Below are positions 11,906-18,566 of a stretch of 18,566 bases of DNA, one piece after another; position 1 is the first letter of the stretch; each line of letters starts with the position of its first letter. The stretch comes from JAUSKF01 sp964355005 (lineage in GTDB: Bacteria > Patescibacteriota > Minisyncoccia > UBA6257 > WO2-44-18): assembly GCA_964355005.1 (NCBI GenBank), contig CAYHBX010000016.1, positions 1 through 18,566 on the forward strand, in the 5' to 3' direction. A model generated the notes under the pieces. It saw only the letters and a list, made by a program, of their open reading frames with translations, had not been told where the DNA came from and did not search any database. The translations under genes and the position numbers were made by a program.

Positions 11906-11930
11906 CTTTGCGAGTAAATCACAAGCAACA

Positions 11931-12464
11931 ATGAAATTAGAAACGGCAGTCTTCGGTGGCGGATGCTTCTGGTGCACGGAGGCGGTGTTTATGATGCTTA
12001 AAGGCGTCGAAAACGTCCTACCCGGTTATGCCGGCGGATTCAAGCCAAACCCCACCTATGAAGAAGTCTGTTCGGGAACAACTGGCCACGCGGAAGTAAT
12101 CCTGGTGGAATATGATCCGAAACAAGTAAAATACCGTACTTTATTAACCATATTTTTCGCGAGCCACGACCCGACCACCCCAAACAAGCAAGGGGCGGAT
12201 ATCGGCACACAATATCGATCAGTTATTTTTTATACTTCGGAGGAACAAAAAGGCCAGGCGGAATTATTCATTAAAGAATTAAATGATTCCAATAAAACGG
12301 GATCGCCAATTGTCACGGAAATAAAACCATTGGATAAATTCTACGAAGCAGAAAATTATCATCAAAACTATTACGCTAAAAATAAAAATGCTCCCTATTG
12401 TCAGGTAGTTATCAATCCCAAGCTGGAGAAAGTGCAAAAGGAATTCGCGAATTTGTTGAAGTAG
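11931..12464 (+). CDS. msrA: Peptide-methionine (S)-S-oxide reductase
   Basis: MsrA reduces S-methionine sulfoxide in proteins, repairing oxidative damage. The 177-residue protein has the active-site GCFWCTE (11-17, nucleophile Cys12) and GYAGG (32-36). It also has the substrate-pocket block HDPTTPNKQGADIGTQYRS (about 79-97) and FYEAENYHQNYY near residues 145-157, all canonical. No MsrB domain is fused, and none occurs in the window. There is no export signal, so it is cytoplasmic. It starts 25 bases after tRNA-Gln without a Shine-Dalgarno or an obvious promoter of its own, so it may be read from the upstream transcript after tRNA processing. Confidence 0.96.
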   Translation: MKLETAVFGGGCFWCTEAVFMMLKGVENVLPGYAGGFKPNPTYEEVCSGTTGHAEVILVEYDPKQVKYRTLLTIFFASHDPTTPNKQGADIGTQYRSVIFYTSEEQKGQAELFIKELNDSNKTGSPIVTEIKPLDKFYEAENYHQNYYAKNKNAPYCQVVINPKLEKVQKEFANLLK

Positions 12465-12506
12465 AATCTTTAGCTGACTTTGAACTTTTCGGACCTTGCG
12501 AACTGA

Positions 12507-15032
12507 TTAAAACGCGTCATGCGCGTCGTGCCAGCGATTAGCCCCGTCGGTGCCGTGAGTTTTTAAGTCGCTATTTCGAACATCAAACGGAAGTTCCGAT
12601 TGCATAAAAATATCATTGGCATCCACTCCAATCGCGGGATTCAAGGTCTGAATAAATTCACCCTGTTTGTTGGTTTGAGCTCCCAACGGAACCTGCGCAC
12701 CGGGGAAAATTTCCACAAAATCGGTACTGCATCCGTTGAAGCCGGTCATGTAATCACTTACTAGATCTTCCAGATAAGTAAAAATTGTCGGCTTAGTACT
12801 GGAATTAACGCCATCGGAAACCGTCCAGGGGTTGACCGCACTAGCGCCACAGGTAGTAATCGTCCAATCGCTTTCCCGATAACCATGCCACTGCCAATGG
12901 ATCGCGTTGAGATCCTCCACGATCTTTTCAACGATCGTCTGATGACCGATAACGCGGGAAACATCGGTAAAGTTATTGGTATCAGTGATCATTTCATTAT
13001 AATTACTCAACTCATAAAATGTTCCGACGTCCGAAGAGTCTTCCTGAAAAATTATCAATTTTTGATTGGAATCATCCATCGCCAAACCTTCGACGGTGTA
13101 CGTGGTGGCGGAAAAATCGGTCAACTTCGTTCTTTCTAGCCCGGTAATAGTACCGTCCCCGGCGCGAGTAAGCACAAGGGTATAAAGCTCATCGCCGGTA
13201 TCATCGGTTAAAATAATGCTACCGCTACCCAATCCGCGATCGCTAGAAGTAAGAGTCATTGCGTTGACGGTAATATCGTCCAATTTATGACCTGCGATAC
13301 TTTCCGCCAATACCCGGCTATCGCCGTCAATTAATTGGGCAATGGTTGTATCCCCGCCTTGCGCGTTATTTATATAATAAATATCCGTCTCGCCTTCATC
13401 GGTATATTGGTCTTCGCTAAAGATCAAATTTCCGTACGAATCGAAAAATAAATTATCAATTTCACCGCGCCCGCTGGCCACCGTGGTAAATGTAGTGCTG
13501 ACATTGCAACTGGAGTCAACGGTAAATTTCAACAAATTATTATCGGTGGTATTCGCGGTTAAGTCCGGATCGTCCACCACATATAGAACCGTGCCGTCCG
13601 GAGAAGCGGTAATGGAGTCTGCCTCAAAGGTCGCGTCAGTCAAGTCAGTGCGGACCACCGCGGTGCTACTGCTGTAAGTTCCATCAGACTCTAAATCAAA
13701 GCACCAAAACTCTTCGCCGGCCCGATCGGCAACCATCATCCGGCGCGAACTGCCGACAAAGGTGAAACCGCGAGGATTATCAAAAAGTCCCGGACTGGTA
13801 GTGTCGCTGAAAATATGAGTTGGCGGTGAACAGCCGCCTCCATAGGGAATTAGGTACATCGCGTCAGTATTTCCCGACCCGGTAATGTTTCGGGTGTAAT
13901 AAGTACCGACGTCGTTAGATTGCAAAAATCCCGGACTATTAGTGACGCCGGAACAAAATGACGCCCCGCCGCTCAAGGCTGAAGTGTCATCAGCAGTGCT
14001 GGAATCGGCGCCGGTGCCGGTTGGATTCAATAAATACTTATCGGTAGTGCCAATAACTAAAGCCCGGGCGGTTTGGTGCCGAACAATCTCCCGAAGCGGG
14101 AAATTCAGGGTATAGCTATCATCATCCCAATGAGGCGATCCTAATATCAAAAATTGAGTAGATCCTCCACCCGTAATTGTTTTATAGTTGGCTACCCGGA
14201 AGATCACATTCACAACCGTGTCCTTTACTCCATCGTCTTCCCGTATCCAAATGAAGGACTCACTGCTGGAAGCCACGGTTACTTTCACGATCTCCAGGCC
14301 AGTGCCAAGAGCGGCCAAAGCGTCGCTATCATCGGAAATGGTTTCCTCCTCGGCAGCCGACAAACTTTGATCGCTGGTAAAAGAAAGAATGTTGCCAATA
14401 GCAGTCCGCAAAGTCGCGGTCGCGGCCGCATCGTTGGTTAAAATGGTAGTAGTGGCAATAGTTAAATTGTCATAAAGCGCCGTGTGATCAATGACCTCCT
14501 GCTCAAAATCACTTTCGGCAGAAAAAGTTATCGCTTTAAGAGTTGAAGAAGCAGCGGTTGACGAACCAGAGCTGGCGGTTCGTTCCACGCTTCCGGGCGA
14601 TTGAAATTTGTGAGCAATCTTAAAACCACAAGACTGATTATCACGATTTTTAATAGTATAAACCGTCGCAGGGTCAAAAGTTTTAAGCTGGAGCGAGCCG
14701 CCGCCGACGACTTGTGAAAAAACTTTATTATTGGAATAGATCGTGCAGGGCGCCTGATCGCCGCCGCAGATCCAATGAATAGTGTAACGGTTATCAAGCG
14801 TGATCACGTCGTCGATATCCAAACCGCAGGCGTTGCTATTTAAATCAATGATCCGATTAAAAATGCGCGCCACCACCGGCTGAACGATCCGGTTGCTCAA
14901 ATCGAACGGGCTATAAAACAGACGCAAATCTTTCAACGCGGAAAGTTTTTGATCTATTCCAGTTGAAGGCAGGGCCGCCAACGCGCCTAAAACAACCGCC
15001 ACAAACCCCAAGGAAATCAAAAATCGCTTCAT
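12507..15032 (-). CDS. Very large secreted protein with a beta-propeller-like central region
   Basis: 841 residues, not recognised as a whole. Residues 1-21 form a signal peptide. The N-terminal third contains paired cysteines (CGLD, CGGDQAPC, SCGF) and a Ser/Thr/Ala-rich stretch (about 150-210). The middle (about 400-680) has repeated blade-like phrases such as NPRGFTFVGSSRRMMVADRA, ITASPDGTVLYVVDD, IDNLFFDSYGNLIFSED and VEGLAMDDSNQKLIIFQED, typical of NHL/SMP-30-like propellers. The C-terminal part (about 690-841) has Trp/His/Cys-rich phrases (IHWQWHGYRESDW) and no anchor. Composition is acidic and rich in Asp, Thr and Ser, as in surface or exported proteins. It stands alone, divergent from the GT-C-like gene. 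Binding or adhesion is possible, but function is unknown. Confidence 0.8.
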   Translation of the reverse strand: MKRFLISLGFVAVVLGALAALPSTGIDQKLSALKDLRLFYSPFDLSNRIVQPVVARIFNRIIDLNSNACGLDIDDVITLDNRYTIHWICGGDQAPCTIYSNNKVFSQVVGGGSLQLKTFDPATVYTIKNRDNQSCGFKIAHKFQSPGSVERTASSGSSTAASSTLKAITFSAESDFEQEVIDHTALYDNLTIATTTILTNDAAATATLRTAIGNILSFTSDQSLSAAEEETISDDSDALAALGTGLEIVKVTVASSSESFIWIREDDGVKDTVVNVIFRVANYKTITGGGSTQFLILGSPHWDDDSYTLNFPLREIVRHQTARALVIGTTDKYLLNPTGTGADSSTADDTSALSGGASFCSGVTNSPGFLQSNDVGTYYTRNITGSGNTDAMYLIPYGGGCSPPTHIFSDTTSPGLFDNPRGFTFVGSSRRMMVADRAGEEFWCFDLESDGTYSSSTAVVRTDLTDATFEADSITASPDGTVLYVVDDPDLTANTTDNNLLKFTVDSSCNVSTTFTTVASGRGEIDNLFFDSYGNLIFSEDQYTDEGETDIYYINNAQGGDTTIAQLIDGDSRVLAESIAGHKLDDITVNAMTLTSSDRGLGSGSIILTDDTGDELYTLVLTRAGDGTITGLERTKLTDFSATTYTVEGLAMDDSNQKLIIFQEDSSDVGTFYELSNYNEMITDTNNFTDVSRVIGHQTIVEKIVEDLNAIHWQWHGYRESDWTITTCGASAVNPWTVSDGVNSSTKPTIFTYLEDLVSDYMTGFNGCSTDFVEIFPGAQVPLGAQTNKQGEFIQTLNPAIGVDANDIFMQSELPFDVRNSDLKTHGTDGANRWHDAHDAF

Positions 15033-15059
15033 CGGTGATTATGTCTATCCATTGCTTAA

Positions 15060-15065
15060 ATTATA
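15060..15065 (-). promoter_or_regulatory. -10 box for the large secreted protein
   Basis: On the minus strand a perfect TATAAT (15065-15060) would start transcription near 15053, about 20 bases before ATG 15032. The leader has no Shine-Dalgarno, and the -35 region is poor. Confidence 0.45.
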
Positions 15066-15078
15066 ACAATTCCGATAC

Positions 15079-15107
15079 TTGATACCTGATACTTTATACT
15101 TGATAAT
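15079..15107 (+). promoter_or_regulatory. Promoter of the GT-C-like membrane protein
   Basis: TTGATA (15079-15084), a 17-base spacer and GATAAT (15102-15107), within an iterated GATACTTGATAC-type spacer. The predicted start near 15114 places the transcript 5' end in the left arm of the hairpin that follows. Confidence 0.5.
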
Positions 15108-15110
15108 GTC

Positions 15111-15161
15111 CTTCTCAATATAGACTGCAAGGTATAAATTTAAACAGTCCATATTGAGAAG
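15111..15161 (+). promoter_or_regulatory. Long leader hairpin or operator-like inverted repeat
   Basis: CTTCTCAATATAGACTG (15111-15127) and CAGTCCATATTGAGAAG (15145-15161) are complementary at 16 of 17 positions, around a 17-base AT-rich loop. It lacks a T-run, so it is not a standard terminator. Its place at the predicted transcript start suits an RNA stabilising hairpin or a protein-binding site. Confidence 0.6.
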
Positions 15162-15190
15162 TGATTTTATTCGCTTCGCTCATAAAATCA
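15162..15190 (+). promoter_or_regulatory. Hairpin immediately before the start codon at 15192
   Basis: TGATTTTAT (15162-15170) pairs perfectly with ATAAAATCA (15182-15190) around 11 bases, ending one base before the ATG. No Shine-Dalgarno is present, so folding of this stem could control ribosome access. Confidence 0.5.
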
Positions 15191-15191
15191 A

Positions 15192-16763
15192 ATGCTTTCC
15201 AATAAATCAAATCTGTTTTATGTCATAAGTAGTTTGTCACTTTTTTTATTCCTGGCGCTGATCGGCCACTTTGGCACACCGAACATCCTGGATCAGGACA
15301 GCTTCTATTACCTCGGCTTGGGCGCCCAGCATTGGGAGATCGGTTTCTTTAATACCGATTTTCCCTGGACGCAATTCGCGGTACTAAAATATCTAGGGGT
15401 GTCCTTGTGGTACGGCTTCGGAGTTTTGATGTCTCCATTCGCGTTCATTAAAGATGCCGGCCCGGCGATCAAAACCGCCGGAGTCTTGTTGACCTTCGGA
15501 GCGCTATCAGCGATCTACTTTTCTTTTAAAAAATTAAAGCTGCGGATGCCTCTGCTCTGGCCGATGCTGATGTTCTTCTCCGCGCCTAATGTAATGTCGC
15601 GCCTGCTAATGGTCAGGCCGCAAATAATATCCGTGGGACTTTCCGCGCTTTTAGTCACCGGATTGTCGCTTAACAATTCCTGGTTGATGTTCCTTCCCGC
15701 TTTCGGAATCAGCTGGGCGCACATGAACTTCTTCTGGATGCCGGTATTTATTTTGTTGGTCCACCTAGCTGTAAAATTGGTCACCGACCGCAAAATCCAT
15801 TGGCGCGCTTTATTTTCCGCCGGCAGCGGAATTATCCTCGGACTTCTGCTCCGCCCGCAACCGATCAACGCGCTGAAACTTTTCTACATCCAGCTGGTAG
15901 AACAATCACTGACCAAAATAAAAGGGTTGCCTATTTTATTCGGAGAAGAAAACTCACCGATATCGCCGAATATTCTTTTTAAAAATTTCGGGATATTCCT
16001 TGTAATTTGGGCGGTCTTCCTGATCTACGGCCTGTGGCAGGTCTGGCGCGACCGGAAATCCCCTTCGACCAGTTCGGCTATCTCTGTTTTTAGTTACCTA
16101 GTGATCCTGAATAGCATCTTATCCGTCGCCTTCTTTTTAGTAAGTATTCTGCTCGCCCGCCGCGCCTATGATTTTTGGGTTATGTTCGGGGTCTTTATGA
16201 TGGCGGCGGTATTCACGCTCATATCCAAAAAGATCGGACGGACATTCGAAGCTCACCGGATCTACGCCGGTTCTTTGCTGGCCATCGCCCTGCTGATCCT
16301 GATTCCCTACTCCTCAAGCAAACTAGTCAGAGCGCTGGCCAACGAAGCCTACCCGCCCGATCTGGCAAAAGCGTCCGGGCAATGGCTGGCGACTAACGCC
16401 GAACCCGGGGAAATTGTTTTCAATGTATCCTGGAGCCGCTTCTCGCCGCTTTTTTACTGGGCGCGCAATGTTTATTACGTCACCAGCTTGGACCCGATCT
16501 TTCAATACAAATTTGACGAAAAGATATTTTGGAAAAACCAATACCTGACCGAAGACTTAGTCACCAAAAAAACCTGCGCCCGGCCCTCCTGCGAACGCGA
16601 AGAGCTGGAAGAAACTTATGACTTTTTGAAAAAAGAACTGGGAGCAAAATACGCTTTCGTGGAAAAACACCGCAACCCCGCCGTTTATTTCTACTTCAAC
16701 ACCGATCTTCGGTACGAAAAGATTTTAGAAACCAAAACCGAAGCGCTATTCAGAATCAAATAA
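15192..16763 (+). CDS. Polytopic membrane protein, probable GT-C-fold glycosyltransferase
   Basis: 523 residues with about ten membrane segments, beginning with a signal-anchor-like helix (about 8-25). The first outside loop has ILDQDSFYYLGLG (32-44), with two aspartates (34, 36) where GT-C enzymes of the ArnT/PMT (GT39/GT83) type keep their catalytic acid. The C-terminal part (about 385-523) is soluble and contains ASGQWLATNAEPGEIVFNVSW, a phrase typical of the extracellular domain in bacterial GT39-like proteins. Such enzymes use lipid-linked sugars to modify surface glycans or proteins. The fold class is likely; donor and acceptor are unknown. No terminator is seen before the DsbA gene. 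Confidence 0.7.
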   Translation: MLSNKSNLFYVISSLSLFLFLALIGHFGTPNILDQDSFYYLGLGAQHWEIGFFNTDFPWTQFAVLKYLGVSLWYGFGVLMSPFAFIKDAGPAIKTAGVLLTFGALSAIYFSFKKLKLRMPLLWPMLMFFSAPNVMSRLLMVRPQIISVGLSALLVTGLSLNNSWLMFLPAFGISWAHMNFFWMPVFILLVHLAVKLVTDRKIHWRALFSAGSGIILGLLLRPQPINALKLFYIQLVEQSLTKIKGLPILFGEENSPISPNILFKNFGIFLVIWAVFLIYGLWQVWRDRKSPSTSSAISVFSYLVILNSILSVAFFLVSILLARRAYDFWVMFGVFMMAAVFTLISKKIGRTFEAHRIYAGSLLAIALLILIPYSSSKLVRALANEAYPPDLAKASGQWLATNAEPGEIVFNVSWSRFSPLFYWARNVYYVTSLDPIFQYKFDEKIFWKNQYLTEDLVTKKTCARPSCEREELEETYDFLKKELGAKYAFVEKHRNPAVYFYFNTDLRYEKILETKTEALFRIK

Positions 16764-16802
16764 CTACGAATTACGAATAGGTCCTATTAAACTTATAAAT
16801 CC

Positions 16803-16837
16803 AATAAGTCCCATAGGGCGAATAAGTCCATAGGGCA
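16803..16837. repeat. Tandem 18-base repeat before the DsbA-like gene
   Basis: AATAAGTCCCATAGGGCG (16803-16820) is followed directly by AATAAGTCCATAGGGCAAG, a copy with one base missing. Just upstream is a small inverted repeat, AATAGG/CCTATT. It ends at the -35 box of the next promoter. Confidence 0.6.
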
Positions 16838-16842
16838 AGCCC

Positions 16843-16871
16843 TTGCTTTGAGGTTAATTTTGAGTTATAAT
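16843..16871 (+). promoter_or_regulatory. Promoter for a leaderless dsbA-vkor transcript
   Basis: TTGCTT (16843-16848), a 17-base spacer and a perfect TATAAT (16866-16871). The ATG at 16880 is 8 bases past the -10 box, at the expected transcription start. No Shine-Dalgarno is seen. Confidence 0.7.
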
Positions 16872-16879
16872 ATCTAGAC

Positions 16880-17524
16880 ATGAACAAAAAGGCTGCTATC
16901 TGGTTAGGCGTCCTGTTCCTGATGGTTGGCTCCCTAGTAGTTATGGGGCTGAATTCCCGCAATCCGGGTATTTCCGGAGGATTACTGGCCAGCGCCATTT
17001 CCGCGACCGACCGGGTTTCCGGATCACCGGACGCCAAGGTAGAACTAATCGAATACGCCGATTTTCAGTGCCCCGCTTGCGGACTTTATTACCCATGGGT
17101 AAAAGATCTCAAAAAAGAATTTGACGGCAAAATAAAATTCGCCTTCCGGCACTTCCCTCTTCGCAGTATTCACCAAAACGCCGATCCGGCGTCCCAAGCC
17201 GCGGAAGCCGCGGGATTACAAGGAAAATTCTGGGAAATGCACGACCAAATATTTGAACATCAAAACGACTGGTCCAAAAATGCCGGCGCTAAAAATTTGT
17301 TCGAAGGATACGCGTCTCAAATGGGACTGGATCTGCAAAAATTCCGGACTGACCGGGAATCAGCCGCGACACTCGATAAAATTAATTCCGATCTTGCCGG
17401 AGGACTGGCAATCGGCGTCAATCATACTCCGACCTTCTTCTTAAACGGCCGGGAACTGGAAAATCCGATGAATTATGACGAATTCCGCAATGCCATTCTT
17501 CAAGCTCTCAACGACGCCAAGTAA
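16880..17524 (+). CDS. Membrane-anchored DsbA-like thiol-disulfide oxidoreductase
   Basis: 214 residues. A signal-anchor (about 6-24) places a thioredoxin-fold domain outside the membrane. The domain is of the DsbA/BdbD type (thioredoxin_4-like): VELIEYADFQCPACG with active-site Cys64-Pro-Ala-Cys67, an inserted helical domain, and the cis-proline loop HTPTFFLNG (182-190). It should donate disulfides to exported proteins and be reoxidised by VKOR, whose gene overlaps its 3' end by 35 bases. Cysteine-containing exported proteins in this window, such as the zincin-like protein and the 841-residue protein, are plausible clients. Length is normal for the family. Confidence 0.93.
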   Translation: MNKKAAIWLGVLFLMVGSLVVMGLNSRNPGISGGLLASAISATDRVSGSPDAKVELIEYADFQCPACGLYYPWVKDLKKEFDGKIKFAFRHFPLRSIHQNADPASQAAEAAGLQGKFWEMHDQIFEHQNDWSKNAGAKNLFEGYASQMGLDLQKFRTDRESAATLDKINSDLAGGLAIGVNHTPTFFLNGRELENPMNYDEFRNAILQALNDAK

Positions 17525-17966
17525 ACTGCTGGTGGTGGTCGTTCTTATTCTAAGCTTTATCGGCTTTCTGGACGCTTCTTATCTGACCTTCAAGCATTAT
17601 TCGGGAACGCCGATCAATTGCGCCATTTTTAACGGCTGTGAAGAGGTTACTAACAGCAAATATGCCACCATCGGCCCGGTGCCGGTGGCGCTTTTGGGGG
17701 CAATTTATTACGCCTTGATCTTCCTGCTAGTGATTGCCTATTTAGACTCTAAAAACCCCAAATTCTTCAATTTAGCCGCTTTAATGACCCCTTTGGGGCT
17801 CATCGCCTCTCTGGGGCTGGTCTATCTGCAATTATTCATCATTAAAGCCATTTGCCTCTATTGCATGGTTTCCGCCGCGGACTCCACTCTACTTTTCGTA
17901 GCCGGCGCGCTTTACTTCTATAAATCAATACCAAACAAGACCTTTACCGCTCCGCCTACAAAATAA
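17490..17966 (+). CDS. Vitamin K epoxide reductase family protein (VKOR), DsbB substitute
   Basis: 158 residues and four or five membrane helices. Bacterial VKOR passes electrons from DsbA-like partners to quinone and so restarts disulfide formation. The loop cysteines Cys44 and Cys50 (NCAIFNGCEEV), the TNSKYATIGPVPVALLG segment (54-70) with the conserved Ser56, and the quinone-side pair CLYC (122-125) are all present. The thioredoxin domain is not fused here but encoded by the overlapping upstream gene. ATG 17490 is chosen; ATG 17475 in the same frame is an alternative. Both starts lie inside the dsbA-like gene, so translation is coupled. The last 49 bases overlap the convergent transporter gene. 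Confidence 0.93.
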   Translation: MPFFKLSTTPSKLLVVVVLILSFIGFLDASYLTFKHYSGTPINCAIFNGCEEVTNSKYATIGPVPVALLGAIYYALIFLLVIAYLDSKNPKFFNLAALMTPLGLIASLGLVYLQLFIIKAICLYCMVSAADSTLLFVAGALYFYKSIPNKTFTAPPTK

Positions 17967-18566
17967 GCGGCGGTGGCGGCCAAACCGCCGACTAGGAACA
18001 TTTCCATACCGGACCGGAACCAGCGCGCGCTGGTTACCAGACTTCTAGCTGATCCGACCGCGAATAAAGCCACTCCGGTGGATATAACAGCGATCAAAAA
18101 TTGCCAATCAGCCGCGACACCAAAAATATAAGGAATCAACGGCAAAGCTCCGCCGATAAGGAACGCAATAAAAGTCATAAACCCGTGCTTCCAGGGGAAC
18201 TCAATAGCATCTTCAAAAATGTTCAACTCATCCCGCATCATAATATCCACCCAGCGCTTTTTATCACCGGTAATATCTGCCAACACGCTTTCAACTTTAT
18301 CCTCGCCGATCCCCCAGCGGCGAATGATCACCCGCATTTCCTCCAGCTCTTTATCAGGGAAATCGCGCACTTCATCCTCTTCAATTTTCCTTTGCTTCTT
18401 TTGAAAAGAAAGCCGTGAACGAATAGCAAGATAATTAGAAAGGCCCATGGAGATTCCATCGGCGATCAAATTCGCCAACCCTAGAATAATAATCACACCC
18501 GACGGCAGGGCCGCGCCGGGCGCGCCCGCGCGTAACCCCCAAATAGGTATTATGCCGGCAATTGGG
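17918..18566 (-). CDS. VIT1/CCC1-family iron/manganese transporter, 5' end outside the window
   Basis: The frame stays open from its stop at 17918 to the window edge (18566), and residues upstream of the GTG at 18496 still fit the family (GAALPSGVIIILGLANLIAD), so the true start lies beyond the window. Family features are GLANLIADGISMGLSNYLA in an early helix and a charged cytoplasmic domain with KELEEMRVIIRRWG and MMRDELNIFED. The segment PWKHGFMTFIAFLIGGALPLIPY and a final AAYFVGGAVK helix follow. VIT1/CCC1 proteins move Fe(II) or Mn(II) across membranes, and the acidic cytoplasmic helices bind metal. It is convergent with VKOR, and the two genes overlap by 49 bases with no terminator visible. 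Confidence 0.88.
   Translation of the reverse strand, partial: PIAGIIPIWGLRAGAPGAALPSGVIIILGLANLIADGISMGLSNYLAIRSRLSFQKKQRKIEEDEVRDFPDKELEEMRVIIRRWGIGEDKVESVLADITGDKKRWVDIMMRDELNIFEDAIEFPWKHGFMTFIAFLIGGALPLIPYIFGVAADWQFLIAVISTGVALFAVGSARSLVTSARWFRSGMEMFLVGGLAATAAYFVGGAVKVLFGIDL

Noticed and set aside
14154..14441. Plus-strand open frames opposite the 841-residue gene
   Set aside because: They are chance frames in Ser/Thr-rich antisense sequence, without promoters or Shine-Dalgarno.
18500..18540. Another in-frame palindrome in the transporter gene (GGGCGCGCCC)
   Set aside because: The encoded LRAGAPGAALPSG aligns with the family without an insertion, so it is just a GC-rich run of Ala/Gly codons.

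Overview
The window looks like a piece of a Candidate Phyla Radiation (Patescibacteria) genome, probably a Parcubacteria/Doudnabacteria-like lineage. This is inferred from gene content, not from a marker phylogeny. The clues are short genes packed tightly, a compact 372-residue DnaX, and a minus-strand run of putative glycoside hydrolase, scpA, scpB, a D,D-peptidase and mraY. Further clues are a single-domain GIY-YIG nuclease, a tRNA without an encoded CCA, many small proteins of unknown function, and mRNAs that seem to start at the AUG. TGA is used as a stop (greA, the zinc-ribbon gene), so the standard bacterial code applies.

Layout. 1-2485 (+): a cold-shock protein with a structured leader, a secreted zincin-like protein, a GreA-type cleavage factor, and an anchored coiled-coil protein. 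2487-3551: a small membrane protein, a small unknown protein and a zinc-ribbon protein around a divergent promoter. 3264-8722 (-): a probable operon reading glycoside hydrolase, scpA, scpB, dacA-like, mraY, membrane protein, zinc-ribbon protein. It joins chromosome segregation to cell-wall synthesis and trimming. 8838-10986 (+): a Nudix protein, then dnaX. 11013-11420 (-): a phage-type zinc protein. 11500-12464 (+): a structured element, a GIY-YIG nuclease, tRNA-Gln(UUG) and msrA. 12507-15032 (-): a very large secreted protein. 15079-17966 (+): a GT-C-like membrane protein behind two hairpins, then a DsbA-like thioredoxin and VKOR, which together form an oxidative protein-folding pair. 17918-18566 (-): a VIT1/CCC1-type transporter cut by the window edge.

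The most unusual signals are small palindromic units rather than whole genes. Two copies of one GC-rich palindrome sit in frame inside scpA. A different 38-base double palindrome sits in frame in greA. The GIY-YIG gene lies between an intact tRNA-Gln, whose first bases supply its stop codon, and an upstream copy of that tRNA's 5' end interrupted by a 30-base hairpin segment. Part of this upstream element recurs in the cold-shock leader. Several spacers are built from short iterated words that run into gene ends. I found no CRISPR array, rRNA, transposase or origin. The longest gene-free stretch is about 210 bases (8723-8931).
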